Notes: generated by a model from the letters alone, not told the origin. Shown: positions 33,826 to 42,502, numbered from the stretch's first letter. The stretch is DNA of 45,300 bases from Asaia bogorensis (GCA_945888575.1 CAMDAM010000002.1:1-45300), one strand, 5' to 3'. Numbers and translations: made by a program.

Positions 33826-34439
33826 TCGAAATCCTGCCCGGCTTCCTGCCGGTCTTCCTCGCCGGCCTCGTGGTCAACCTCGAAATCGCCGCCGCCTCGC
33901 TGGTCCTCGGCCTCGCCCTCGGCCTGCCGCTGGCGGCCTCACTCGGCGCCGGCCGGGCGCTTTCCGCCCCCGCCGGCAGCCTCGTCGGCCTGCTGCGCGC
34001 CGCCCCCAGCTTCGTGGTGATGTTCTTCCTGCTCAACATCCTGCCGCGCGAAATACAGATCGCCGGCCATGACATCCAAACCGGCCTGCTCGCCGTCATC
34101 CTGGCCAATGCCGCCTACGCCGTGGCCTACATCGCCGACAATGGCCTGGTGGCGCTGCGGGCGATGCGCGCCGGCAACATGGCCGCCGCCGTGCTGTTCC
34201 TGCCCAACGTCACCCGCGCCTTCTTCGTGCTCACCCTGGCCTCGTCCATGGCCGCCGCAGTCGGCACGCCAGAAGCGATCTTCGTCACCCTGCGCCAGGC
34301 CGAACGCCTCCCGGCCCTGTCGGACCAGATCCTGCTGTTCGCCTTCGTCATGCTGTTCTTCGGCGCCGTCCTGCAAACGGTCTTCGCCGTCATCAACGCG
34401 GTGCGCGCCGCGATCCTGCATCGGCTGGCGCCTGCCTAA
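33822..34439 (+). CDS. Polar amino acid ABC transporter permease
   Basis: This 205-residue inner-membrane permease of the His/Glu/Gln/Arg family starts within the stop of the binding-permease fusion. LPVFLAGLVVNLEIAAASLVLGLALG opens the protein; residues LLRAAPSFVVMFFLLNILP and AYIADNGLVALRAMRAGNMAAAVLFLPN follow. The family coupling motif is weak. It should pair with the permease half of the preceding fusion. A composite palindromic element starts 8 bases after its stop and separates it from the convergent ndk gene. Confidence 0.85.
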   Translation: MIEILPGFLPVFLAGLVVNLEIAAASLVLGLALGLPLAASLGAGRALSAPAGSLVGLLRAAPSFVVMFFLLNILPREIQIAGHDIQTGLLAVILANAAYAVAYIADNGLVALRAMRAGNMAAAVLFLPNVTRAFFVLTLASSMAAAVGTPEAIFVTLRQAERLPALSDQILLFAFVMLFFGAVLQTVFAVINAVRAAILHRLAPA

Positions 34440-34447
34440 GCAAGCGC

Positions 34448-34571
34448 CTTCTTTTTCTGAAGAAAAAGAAGCAAAAAGACTTTTATGAATTGATGCGGAG
34501 AGGCCGGGCCTCTCCGCATCAAACGAACGAAAGTTTTTTGGTTCTTTTTTTCAAAAAAGAACCGCTTCCTT
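34448..34571 (+). repeat. Composite palindromic element, copy B
   Basis: Left hairpin CTTCTTTTTCT/AGAAAAAGAAG (34448-34471, 2-base loop) is perfect over 11 bp. The central stem TTGATGCGGAGAGGC/GCCTCTCCGCATCAA (34490-34504 with 34508-34522, CGG loop) is perfect over 15 bp. Right hairpin GGTTCTTTTTT/AAAAAAGAACC (34540-34563) is perfect over 11 bp. The A-tract before and T-tract after the central stem also pair. It exactly fills the gap between two convergent genes, fitting a two-way terminator. Both flanks match copies A and C; the central stem sequence does not. Confidence 0.9.
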
Positions 34572-34573
34572 CC

Positions 34574-34996
34574 TCAGCCGACGATCTCGCAGCCCGAGAA
34601 GAAATAAGCGATCTCAATCGCCGCATTCTCCGTGCTGTCCGACCCATGCGCCGAGTTCGCCTCGATGCTCTCGGCGAATTCCTTGCGGATCGTCCCGGGC
34701 GCCGCGTTGGCCGGGTTCGTCGCACCCATCACTTCGCGGTACTTCGCCACGGCGTTGTCGCCTTCCAGCACCTGCACCACCACGGGGCCGGAGGTCATGA
34801 ACGTCACCAGCTCGCGGAAGAAGCCGCGCTCGCTGTGCACGCCGTAGAACGTCTCGGCCTGCGCGGTGGTCATGTGGATGCGCTTCTGCGCCACGATGCG
34901 CAGGCCCGAAGCCTCGATCTTGGCGTTGATCGCGCCGGTCAGGTTGCGCCGCGTCGCGTCGGGCTTGAGGATGGAAAAAGTGCGTTCAGTGGCCAT
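34574..34996 (-). CDS. ndk: Nucleoside diphosphate kinase
   Basis: This 140-residue enzyme transfers the gamma phosphate between NTPs and NDPs through a phosphohistidine. [15 protein letters not shown] (4-18), [27 protein letters not shown] and ANSAHGSDS with catalytic His117 are all present. The length is standard for bacterial Ndk. ATG 34996 is preferred over the longer open frame because the conserved [13 protein letters not shown] start is exact. It converges with the amino acid permease gene across palindromic element B and is divergent from the ABC-F gene. Confidence 0.97.
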   Translation of the reverse strand: MATERTFSILKPDATRRNLTGAINAKIEASGLRIVAQKRIHMTTAQAETFYGVHSERGFFRELVTFMTSGPVVVQVLEGDNAVAKYREVMGATNPANAAPGTIRKEFAESIEANSAHGSDSTENAAIEIAYFFSGCEIVG

Positions 34997-35105
34997 GGAA
35001 CTGGACCCTTCATGAGGACTCGTGATCGGGCGGGGCTTTAGAGCAGCCACCGCACAGCGGCAACCCCTTCCCCCTGCGCAGCCGGGCGGCTACATCCCCC
35101 ACATC

Positions 35106-36971
35106 ATGAGCCTCCTGATCGCACGCGGCGTCGTCATCCGGCTCGGGGGTCGCACCCTGCTGGACAATGCCGACCTCACCATCGACCCCGGCCGCCATGT
35201 CGGCCTGGTCGGGCGCAACGGCGCCGGCAAGTCCACCCTGCTGCGCGCCATCTCCGGCGAGCTGGCCATCGACGACGGCGACATCCGCCTCGCCCAGCGC
35301 GCCAAGCTCGGCCAGGTCAAGCAGGAAACCCCTGAGGGCCCGAAATCCCTCGTCGACATCGTGCTGGAAGGCGACCCCGAACGCCTCTCCCTGCTGGCGG
35401 AGGCCGAAACCGCGCCGCCGGAGCGCCTGGCCGAAATCCACGACCGCCTGCAGGCGATCGACGCCGACAGCGCCCCCGCCCGCGCCGCCACCATCCTCGC
35501 TGGCCTCGGCTTCGACATGGCGGCACAGGCCCGCCCGGTCAGCAGCTTCTCCGGCGGCTGGCGCATGCGCGTCTCGCTCGCCACGGCCCTGTTCAGCGCG
35601 CCCGACCTGCTGCTGCTCGATGAGCCCACCAACCACCTGGATCTCGAAGCCACCCTCTGGCTCGAAACCTGGCTGCAGAAATTCCCCGGTGCCGCCATCG
35701 TCGTCAGCCACGACCGCGGCCTGCTGGATCGCTGCGTGGACAGCATCGCGCACCTGGACCGCGGCAAGATCAACGTCACCCCCGGCGGCTACGACGAGTT
35801 CGTGCGCATCCGCACCGAGCGCGCGGCCCAACAGGCCGCCGCCGCCGCCAAGATCGCCACGCAGAAGGCCCACATGCAGGCCTATGTCGATCGCTTCCGC
35901 TACAAGGCCAGCAAGGCCCGCCAGGCGCAAAGCCGCCTCAAGGCCATCGCCCGCCTGCCGGTGATCGACAGCGTGCTGGAAGACCACGTCACCCGCTTCA
36001 ACTTCCCGGAGCCGGCAGCCCTCGCCCCCCCCATCCTCACCATGGACCGCGTCTCCGTCGGCTATGGCGGCGCGCCCATCCTGCGCGGCCTCAGCCTGCG
36101 CGTGGACCAGGAAGACCGCATCGCGCTGCTCGGCGCCAACGGCAACGGCAAGTCCACCCTGGCCAAGCTGATCGCCGGCAAGCTGGAGCCCGATAGCGGC
36201 ACCATGCACCGCTCCGGCAAGCTGCGCGTCGGCTACTTCGCCCAGCACCAATCGGATGAGCTGATCCCCAACGAAACCCCGATCGACCACATGCAGCGCG
36301 CCCTGCCCCGCGCCCTGCCCGCCCAGGTCCGCAGCCAGCTCGCCCGCTTCGGCCTGGATGCCGACCGCGCCACCACCCCGGTGAAGAACTGCTCCGGCGG
36401 CGAAAAGGCCCGCCTGCTCCTGGCCCTCGCCACCCGCGACGCCCCGCAGCTCCTGCTGCTCGATGAGCCCACCAACCACCTCGACATCGACGCCCGCGAG
36501 GCCCTGGTGCGCGCGCTCGCCGATTTCGAGGGCGCCGTGATGCTCATCACCCACGACCCCCACCTGGTGGACCTGGTGGCAGACACGCTCTGGCTCGTCG
36601 CCGACGGCACGGTAAAACCCTTCGACGGCGACCTGGACGACTATCGCGCTTTGCTCACCGAACGCGCCCGCCCCGCGCCGCGCGCCGATGCCGGCAACCA
36701 GCGCGACGAACGCCGCGCCCGAGCCGATGCCCGCGCCGCCACCGCTCCCCTGCGCAAGGCCGCGAAAGACGCCGAAGCCCGCACCGCCCGCCTCACCACC
36801 GAGATCAGGAAGATCGAAGCCAAGCTCGCCAGCCCCGATCTCTACACCCCCGCCCGCAAGGGCGAGGTCGCTGCCGCCCAATCCACCCTGGCCGCCCTCA
36901 AACGCCAGCTCCAGGCCGCCGAAGCAGAATGGCTCGCCGCCGAGGAAGCCCTGGAAGCGGCCAGCGCGTGA
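35106..36971 (+). CDS. ABC-F family ATPase
   Basis: This 621-residue cytoplasmic protein has two ABC modules and no membrane domain. Module one has Walker A GRNGAGKST (36-44), SFSGGWRMRVSLATAL, LLLDEPTNHLD and SHDRGLLD. An arginine/lysine-rich linker with KASKARQAQSRLKAI follows. Module two has GANGNGKST (near 343), CSGGEKARL and LLLDEPTNHLDID. The C-terminal region is a charged coiled coil (RKAAKDAEARTARLTTEIRK). ABC-F proteins act on ribosomes, as translation factors or antibiotic protection, and this one looks like the Uup/YheS-type housekeeping lineage. The start follows ndk's divergent promoter region by about 109 bases. Confidence 0.94.
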   Translation: MSLLIARGVVIRLGGRTLLDNADLTIDPGRHVGLVGRNGAGKSTLLRAISGELAIDDGDIRLAQRAKLGQVKQETPEGPKSLVDIVLEGDPERLSLLAEAETAPPERLAEIHDRLQAIDADSAPARAATILAGLGFDMAAQARPVSSFSGGWRMRVSLATALFSAPDLLLLDEPTNHLDLEATLWLETWLQKFPGAAIVVSHDRGLLDRCVDSIAHLDRGKINVTPGGYDEFVRIRTERAAQQAAAAAKIATQKAHMQAYVDRFRYKASKARQAQSRLKAIARLPVIDSVLEDHVTRFNFPEPAALAPPILTMDRVSVGYGGAPILRGLSLRVDQEDRIALLGANGNGKSTLAKLIAGKLEPDSGTMHRSGKLRVGYFAQHQSDELIPNETPIDHMQRALPRALPAQVRSQLARFGLDADRATTPVKNCSGGEKARLLLALATRDAPQLLLLDEPTNHLDIDAREALVRALADFEGAVMLITHDPHLVDLVADTLWLVADGTVKPFDGDLDDYRALLTERARPAPRADAGNQRDERRARADARAATAPLRKAAKDAEARTARLTTEIRKIEAKLASPDLYTPARKGEVAAAQSTLAALKRQLQAAEAEWLAAEEALEAASA

Positions 36972-37093
36972 ACACCGTAACGCCCGGCACCTTCCTGCGC
37001 GGCCGTTAACCGCACCTTCACCTCCCTCGAGCAGGCTTGCGGCGACGGCGCCGGCAATCGGCGATTCTTCGAACCAGAGGAAAGCCCAAGACG

Positions 37094-38527
37094 ATGGCAG
37101 TCAGCGTCACGTACAGCGGGAGCACCATCGCCGAGTCCAACGGCACCCAGGCCGCCTACCAGGACAGCATCAATTCCAGCAGCCGGTTCGTCATCACCTT
37201 CTCCGACGGAACCCAGATCGCCATCTCGAACTACGACGACCAGGATTCAACCAGGGATATGGTGATCGGTGTCCCCACGCCCTCGGCGGGGAACGACAGG
37301 GTCAATCTCGATCTCTACTATATCGGCAACAACGCCACCTTCACGATCTTCGACTACAACTTTGGCAACCTCGGCGCGTCGCTCTACACCTTCAATGGCG
37401 GCAACAACTCCGAAGCCCTGATCCAGATCACCTACAACAACTTCACCCGGCAGCTGCAGGTCGATACCAGCTTCACCGGCTCCACAAGCGGCGACTACAG
37501 TGGAGGCGGCAGCGCCATCAACAGCGACGGCACCTTCGCCAGCTTCTCCGGCAGCACCGCACTCTCCACCACCATCTGCTACCTCGCCGGCACCCGTATC
37601 CTCACCGATCGCGGCCTCGTCGCGGTCGAATCCCTCCACCCCGGAGACCGCGTCGCCACCCGCTTCGGCGGCCTGCGCCCGGTGCGCTGGATCGGCACCC
37701 AAACCCTGCTCGCCCTCGGCGCCCGCGGCATGCTCGCCCCCGTCTGCATCCGCCCCGGCGCCCTGGGCGAGAACCAGCCGGCCCAAGACCTCTGGGTCAG
37801 CCCCGGCCACGCCGTCCTGCTCGGCGAGCACCTCGTCTGCGCCTACCTCCTGGTCAACGGCACCACCATCGTCCAGCCCGCCCATAGCGGGGAGATCCGC
37901 TACTTCCACCTCGACCTCGGCGACCACGATTGCGTCCTCGCCGAAGGCGCCTGGGCCGAAAGCTACTACGAGCACCTCAACCGGGAAGCGTTCGACAACG
38001 CCGCCGAGTACCAGGCCCAGTTCCCCGCAGCCGCCCCGCACATCCAGCCCACCTGCCTGCCCTACGTGAACCAGCCCGGCCACCCCGCCCTGCCCGCCCT
38101 GCGCGCCCTCATCGCCGCCCGCGCCCCGCAGCCCGCCATCCCCCATCTCCTCGCCGATGGCGCCGTCATCCTCCCCGATCCCGCCAGCCCAGCCGGCACC
38201 TGGCGCTTCACCCTGCCCGAAGCCGCCACCACCCTGCGCCTGCGCTCCTCCGCCGCCACCCCAGCGGAAGCCTTCGCCCGCGCCGATACCCGCCGCCTCG
38301 GCCTGCGCCTTCGCGCCGTCACGCTCGAACATGCCGGCACCACCACGGCACTGGACCTCGCCGCCCCCAGCCTGTGCGAAGGCTGGCACCAGCCGGAAGA
38401 CACCAACGGCACGCTGTGGCGCTGGACCAACGGCGACGCCGCCCTGCCCCTGTCCGGCCCCGGCACCCTCACCATCCACGGCTACGCCCTGCTCGAAGCC
38501 CCCCAGCCCGCCCGCGCCGCCGCCTGA
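37094..38527 (+). CDS. Hint (Hedgehog/intein) domain protein
   Basis: This 477-residue protein is tripartite. Residues 1-160 are rich in Ser, Thr, Asn and Gly with repeated beta-type segments (FVITFSDGTQIAI, ATFTIFDYNFGNLGASLYTF), have lower GC than the neighbouring genes and look like a secreted or surface module without a Sec signal. A Hint domain begins at Cys162 (CYLAGTRILTDRGLVAVESL) with PGDRVATR and SPGHAVLL (His239) and ends near DHDCVLAEG. A C-terminal 170-residue region follows. Hint domains self-cleave at their N-terminal Cys, so the first part may be released or esterified. Secretion, perhaps type I, is inferred. Confidence 0.87.
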   Translation: MAVSVTYSGSTIAESNGTQAAYQDSINSSSRFVITFSDGTQIAISNYDDQDSTRDMVIGVPTPSAGNDRVNLDLYYIGNNATFTIFDYNFGNLGASLYTFNGGNNSEALIQITYNNFTRQLQVDTSFTGSTSGDYSGGGSAINSDGTFASFSGSTALSTTICYLAGTRILTDRGLVAVESLHPGDRVATRFGGLRPVRWIGTQTLLALGARGMLAPVCIRPGALGENQPAQDLWVSPGHAVLLGEHLVCAYLLVNGTTIVQPAHSGEIRYFHLDLGDHDCVLAEGAWAESYYEHLNREAFDNAAEYQAQFPAAAPHIQPTCLPYVNQPGHPALPALRALIAARAPQPAIPHLLADGAVILPDPASPAGTWRFTLPEAATTLRLRSSAATPAEAFARADTRRLGLRLRAVTLEHAGTTTALDLAAPSLCEGWHQPEDTNGTLWRWTNGDAALPLSGPGTLTIHGYALLEAPQPARAAA

Positions 38528-38598
38528 CCCGCCCGGCGGTTGCACCACCGCCGGCACCCCGCTACAGCCCTGCGGCCCCCAAACAGCCGCAGCCCCTC

Positions 38599-39102
38599 AT
38601 GCCCATCCCCGCCGCCCTCGCCGAAGCCCTCGCCGCCCTCGGCCTCGCCCCCACCTGCCATGAGCACCCCCCGCTCGCCACGGTGGAGGATGCCCACGCC
38701 ATCTGGGACAAACTCCCCGGCGCCCAGGTGAAGAACCTCTTCATCAAGGATGCAGGCAAGCAGCACTGGCTCGTCGTCGTCCCCGGCGATCCGCGCATGG
38801 ACACCAAGGCGATGGTCCCGCTGATCGGCAGCAAGCGCATCTCCTTCGCCTCGGCGGATGACCTGCGCAGCATCCTCGGCGTCGAACCCGGCTCCGTCAC
38901 CCCGCTCGCCATGATGAACGACCGCAACCACCAGGTCCGACTCGTCATCCACGCCAAGCTGATGCAGGCGGAAACCCTGCTCGTCCACCCGCTGGTCAAC
39001 ACCGCCACGCTGGCAATGCCGCCGGCCGACCTGCTCCGCTTCCTCGCCCACCACGGCGTCACCCCCGCCCTGGTGGACCTGGAGCCCGCCTTCCTGGCCT
39101 AA
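38599..39102 (+). CDS. YbaK/ProX-type aminoacyl-tRNA deacylase (PrdX-like)
   Basis: This 167-residue protein has CHEHPPLATVEDA near the start, then GAQVKNLFIKD with the family Lys45, KRISFASADDLRSILGVEPG, SVTPLAMMND and HPLVNTATLAM. It hydrolyses mischarged tRNA, classically Ala-tRNAPro, in trans to prolyl-tRNA synthetase. The length is typical of stand-alone PrdX. Its stop TAA shares one base with the ATG of the deacetylase gene (TAATG), so the two are coupled. Confidence 0.92.
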   Translation: MPIPAALAEALAALGLAPTCHEHPPLATVEDAHAIWDKLPGAQVKNLFIKDAGKQHWLVVVPGDPRMDTKAMVPLIGSKRISFASADDLRSILGVEPGSVTPLAMMNDRNHQVRLVIHAKLMQAETLLVHPLVNTATLAMPPADLLRFLAHHGVTPALVDLEPAFLA

Positions 39103-40145
39103 TGCCGGCCATGCAGGTCCTCCACTCCCCCCTCCAGCGCCGCCACCACGTCCGCAACTTCATGCGCCACGGCCGCTTCGTCGAAGGCCGCGACACCCCG
39201 CGCCGCGCCGACAACGTCCTGGCCGCCCTGCTGGCGGACGGCCACGTGGCCAGCGAAGCCCCCTGGCACGGCATGGCCCCCATCGCCGCCATCCACACTC
39301 CGGAATACCTCCGCTTTCTCGAAACCGCCTGGGCCGAGTGGCGCAAGATCCCCACCGCCGGCGAGGAAGTGTACCCCTACGTCTTCCCCGTCCGCGGCAT
39401 GCAGCACGGCTACCCGAAATCCGTCATCGGCCAGGCCGGCTACCACATGCACGACCTCTGGGTGCCACTCGGCGAACACAGCTTCCAGGTCGCCGTCGCC
39501 TCCGCCAACCTCGCCGTCGAAGCCGCCGAGCGCGTCCTGGCCGGCGCCCCGATGGCCTACGCGCTCTGCCGCCCCTCCGGCCACCACGCCTACACCGACA
39601 TGGGCGGCGGCCAGTGCTTCCTCAACAACGCCGCCATCGCCGCCCAGCATTTGCGCCGCGCGCTCGGCCGCATCGCGGTTGTGGATTTCGATGTCCACCA
39701 CGGCAACGGCACCCAGGGCATCTTCTACGCCCGCAACGACGTCCTCTTCGTCTCGATCCACCGCGACCCCACGGACTACCACCCCTTCTTCACCGGCTAC
39801 GCCAACGAACGCGGCGAGGGCGCCGGCCTCGGCTACAACCTCAACCTCCCGCTCGCCGCCCATTCAGGCGATCCCGTGGTGCTCGATGCGCTAGAGGAAG
39901 CCTGCACCCGCATCGCCGCCTACAGCCCAGACGCCCTCGTGGTCTCCCTCGGCGTCGACGGCCACGAAGACGACCCGACAGACGGCCTGAAGATCACCCA
40001 CGAAGGCTTCCGCCGCATCGGCGCCCGCCTGCGCGCCCTCGGCCTGCCCACCGTCCTGGTCCAGGAAGGCGGCTACAACGTGGAAACGATCGGCACCTGC
40101 GTCGCCAGCGCCGTGGCGGGCTTCGACGGGCGGGAGAGCCTCTAG
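39102..40145 (+). CDS. Histone deacetylase / acetylpolyamine amidohydrolase family
   Basis: This 347-residue zinc hydrolase has the catalytic histidine pair in RPSGHHAY (161-162). Zinc ligands Asp197 and His199 lie in DFDVHHGNG, with Asp286 in LGVDGHEDDP and Tyr325 in GGYN. SIHRDPTDYHPFFTGYANERG and the N-terminal HSPLQRRHHVRNF segment resemble acetylpolyamine amidohydrolases more than class I or II deacetylases. It likely removes acetyl groups from polyamines or other small amines. It is coupled to the tRNA deacylase gene and converges on LysR, one base apart. The ATG at 39111 is an alternative start. Confidence 0.9.
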   Translation: MPAMQVLHSPLQRRHHVRNFMRHGRFVEGRDTPRRADNVLAALLADGHVASEAPWHGMAPIAAIHTPEYLRFLETAWAEWRKIPTAGEEVYPYVFPVRGMQHGYPKSVIGQAGYHMHDLWVPLGEHSFQVAVASANLAVEAAERVLAGAPMAYALCRPSGHHAYTDMGGGQCFLNNAAIAAQHLRRALGRIAVVDFDVHHGNGTQGIFYARNDVLFVSIHRDPTDYHPFFTGYANERGEGAGLGYNLNLPLAAHSGDPVVLDALEEACTRIAAYSPDALVVSLGVDGHEDDPTDGLKITHEGFRRIGARLRALGLPTVLVQEGGYNVETIGTCVASAVAGFDGRESL

Positions 40146-40146
40146 C

Positions 40147-41073
40147 CTACGCCACCCGATCCATCCGCCGCATCTCGCCGCGGAACGTATCCGTGATGTG
40201 CCGCGCCAGCACATCCGTCACCGGCTGCTGCGCATCCCGCCCGCGCGCCATCCGGATGCCAAAATCCGGCAGATCCGGCAGCCCTTCCTCCCGCCGCACC
40301 ACCCGCAGCCCCTCCGGCACCCAGGAGATGGTGGAAACCGTCACCGCCAGCCCCGCCATCACCGGCGCATGCGTCCCCATCTGCGAAGCCGAGGTATAGG
40401 CCACCCGATACCGCCGCCCCGCCGCCTCCAGCGCCTCCACCGCCGCCTTCCCCCACGAACAACTCGTCCGCGCCAACGCCAGCGGCAGCGGATCCAGCCG
40501 ATGCGGCGAATACCGCTCCGAGGTGATCCAGCGCAGCTTCCCCCGCCACAGCTCGATGGAAGGCCAGGCCCCGATCTCCTCGCCCTCCGACAGCAGCGAA
40601 AGATCCAGCTCCCCCGCCCGCAGCTTCGGCAGCAACTCCACCGACGGCAGGCACTCCACCGCCACCTCAATCCCCGGATGCGTGTCCGCGAAGCTCTTCA
40701 GCACCGGCGGCAGATACCGCAGCGCATAATCATCCGGCGACCCCAGCCGCACCCGCCCCTGCACCACCGGCGTGCGGAAACTCGCCCAGATCTGGTCGTT
40801 CAGCGCCAGCAGCTCGCGCGCCCGCTCCAGCAGCATCGCCCCGTGCTGCGTCAGCCCAACCTGGCCCCCCCGCCCGCGATCCAGCAACCGACGCCCCAGC
40901 ATCGCCTCCAGCCGCTGCATCTGCATGGAAACCGCCGACTGCGTCCGCCCCACCCGCTCCCCGGCGCGCGAGAAACTCCCCTCCTCCGCGATCAGCACAA
41001 AGCTGCGCAGCAAATCGGGGTCCAACCCCTGCGGCAGGGGGCCATTCGTCAGCGTGGGGGAGGGCATGCTCAT
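40147..41073 (-). CDS. LysR-family transcriptional regulator
   Basis: This regulator of about 308 residues has the N-terminal winged helix LDPDLLRSFVLIAEEGSFSRA followed by QSAVSMQMQRLEAMLGRRLLDR, then a co-inducer domain (GRVRLGSPDDYALRYLPPVLKSF onward). The order and the LGSPDDYA motif recall LrhA-type members. ATG 41073 is chosen because the helix starts soon after; ATG 41100 or TTG 41103 would add ten or eleven residues. It is transcribed divergently from the DUF1127 gene, a usual arrangement for a LysR target. The target and inducer are unknown. Confidence 0.9.
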   Translation of the reverse strand: MSMPSPTLTNGPLPQGLDPDLLRSFVLIAEEGSFSRAGERVGRTQSAVSMQMQRLEAMLGRRLLDRGRGGQVGLTQHGAMLLERARELLALNDQIWASFRTPVVQGRVRLGSPDDYALRYLPPVLKSFADTHPGIEVAVECLPSVELLPKLRAGELDLSLLSEGEEIGAWPSIELWRGKLRWITSERYSPHRLDPLPLALARTSCSWGKAAVEALEAAGRRYRVAYTSASQMGTHAPVMAGLAVTVSTISWVPEGLRVVRREEGLPDLPDFGIRMARGRDAQQPVTDVLARHITDTFRGEMRRMDRVA

Positions 41074-41099
41074 GGCATCATAATTCCTGATACTATCCA

Positions 41100-41113
41100 T
41101 CAACGCAATTCGT
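41100..41113 (-). promoter_or_regulatory. Second copy of the 14-base motif
   Basis: On the minus strand this reads ACGAATTGCGTTGA, identical to 2665-2678 in front of the peptide ABC operon. It lies in the region between the LysR and DUF1127 genes. If LysR binds it, autoregulation and control of the ABC operon would be linked; this is speculation. Confidence 0.25.
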
Positions 41114-41178
41114 TTCCTTCATGCCGCAGGTGCGAAGATACTCCGGCCGTCGACACCACCCATGGAAGGACCCCTGCC

Positions 41179-41418
41179 ATGTCGGCCCATCTCTCCCCCG
41201 CCCCGATCGCCCGCGGCCTCGTCCTCTCCGGCCCGCACTTCGTCCTGGTCGCCCGCCTCGCCTGGCGCCGCTTCCGCCGCGCCTACGCCCTGGCCCTGCG
41301 CGACGAAGTCTCTCGCCGCAACCTGCGCCGGATGGACGACCACATGCTCAGCGACATCGGCGTCAGCCGCGCCCAGGCCCAGTTCGAGGCCAATCGCAAG
41401 CCGTGGCATTACATCTAG
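41179..41418 (+). CDS. DUF1127 family small protein
   Basis: This 79-residue protein has a mid hydrophobic part (GPHFVLVARLAWRRFRRAYALALRD) and the DUF1127 C-terminal motif NLRRMDDHMLSDIGVSRAQ. DUF1127 proteins are small, arginine-rich and often stress- or nutrient-induced in alphaproteobacteria; some bind RNA. A GGAAGGA ribosome binding site lies just upstream. The gene is divergent from LysR. Palindromic element C starts 16 bases after the stop. Confidence 0.85.
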   Translation: MSAHLSPAPIARGLVLSGPHFVLVARLAWRRFRRAYALALRDEVSRRNLRRMDDHMLSDIGVSRAQAQFEANRKPWHYI

Positions 41419-41434
41419 GACATAAGAAAGCGTT

Positions 41435-41560
41435 CTTCTTTTTCTGAAGAAAAAGAAGGAAAAAGACTTTTCTGACTTGCACGCGTGCCAGGACACCCGG
41501 CACGCGTGCAAGCGGATAAAAGTTTTTGGTTCTTTTTTTCAAAAAAGAACCCCTTCCTTC
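41435..41560 (+). repeat. Composite palindromic element, copy C
   Basis: Left hairpin CTTCTTTTTCT/AGAAAAAGAAG (41435-41458) and right hairpin GGTTCTTTTTT/AAAAAAGAACC (41528-41551) are identical to those in copy B. The central stem CTTGCACGCGTGCC/GGCACGCGTGCAAG (41476-41489 with 41499-41512, 9-base loop) is perfect over 14 bp but differs in sequence from copy B. A CTTCCTTCC box ends the element, as in copy B. It lies between the DUF1127 gene and the dioxygenase gene, which are co-directional. Confidence 0.9.
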
Positions 41561-41614
41561 CCTCCCCCGCGCCCCCCCGCTACACTCCCCCACAACAAGC
41601 GGGAGTGAACCGAG

Positions 41615-42502
41615 ATGCCCGAGATCCTCACCCAGGCGCAGATCGACGAATACAACGAAGTCGGCGCCATCGTCGTCCACAACGTCCTCTCGCCGCAGGA
41701 AGTCCAGCGCCTGCGCCGCGTCACGGATGAGATGGTGGAAAAATCCCGCCCCATCACCACCCACACCGATATCTACGACCTCGAAGACACCCACTCCCAA
41801 GCCCAGCCCCGCGTGCGCCGCATCAAGCAGCCGCACATCGTCGACCCGGCCTATGGCGACCTCGTCCGCCACCCCCGCATCCTCGCCGCCCTGCGCGACC
41901 TCTGGGGCCCCGACATCCGCTTCGACACCGCCAAGCTGAACCTGAAATCCGCAGGCTACGGCGCGGCCGTCGAATGGCACCAGGACTGGGCCTTCTACCC
42001 CCACACCAACGACGACCTCGCCGCCGTCGGCATCATGATGGACGACATGGAGCTGGCCAACGGCCCCCTCATGATCATCCCCGGCAGCCACAAGGGCCCG
42101 GTCCACGACCACCACTTCGAAGGCAAGTTCTGCGGCGCCATGGACCCCACCAAGGGCGGCGTGGACTACACCAAGGCCCTGCCCCTCACCGGCCCCGCCG
42201 GCAGCATCACCATCCACCACGTCCGCGCCATCCACGGCAGCGCCGTCAACACGTCGAACAAGGACCGCCGCCTGCTGCTGTTCCAATTCCGCGCGGCAGA
42301 CGCCTGGCCCATCGTCAACCCGGTAAAAGACCTCGCCGAGTTCGACAGCCTGATGTGCTGCGGCACCCCCGGCATCACCCCGCGCCTCACCCCCGTCCCC
42401 GTCCGCATGCCCCTGCCGGGTGCAGATAAGCAAGGCAGCATCTACGAAAACCAGAAGGGCCTGAAAAACCGCTTTTTCGACGTGGTGAAGGCCGCGGAGT
42501 AG
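41615..42502 (+). CDS. Phytanoyl-CoA dioxygenase family protein
   Basis: This 295-residue Fe(II)/2-oxoglutarate-dependent oxygenase has metal ligands in the HxD motif of EWHQDWAFY (His122, Asp124) and in IHGSAVN (His207). The 2-oxoglutarate-binding arginine is probably Arg218 or Arg219. IIPGSHKGP supplies the typical loop. Members hydroxylate varied substrates, from fatty acyl-CoA to osmolytes and secondary metabolites; the substrate is not predictable. GGGAG lies 9 bases before the ATG. It follows palindromic element C, so it probably has its own promoter. Confidence 0.9.
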   Translation: MPEILTQAQIDEYNEVGAIVVHNVLSPQEVQRLRRVTDEMVEKSRPITTHTDIYDLEDTHSQAQPRVRRIKQPHIVDPAYGDLVRHPRILAALRDLWGPDIRFDTAKLNLKSAGYGAAVEWHQDWAFYPHTNDDLAAVGIMMDDMELANGPLMIIPGSHKGPVHDHHFEGKFCGAMDPTKGGVDYTKALPLTGPAGSITIHHVRAIHGSAVNTSNKDRRLLLFQFRAADAWPIVNPVKDLAEFDSLMCCGTPGITPRLTPVPVRMPLPGADKQGSIYENQKGLKNRFFDVVKAAE

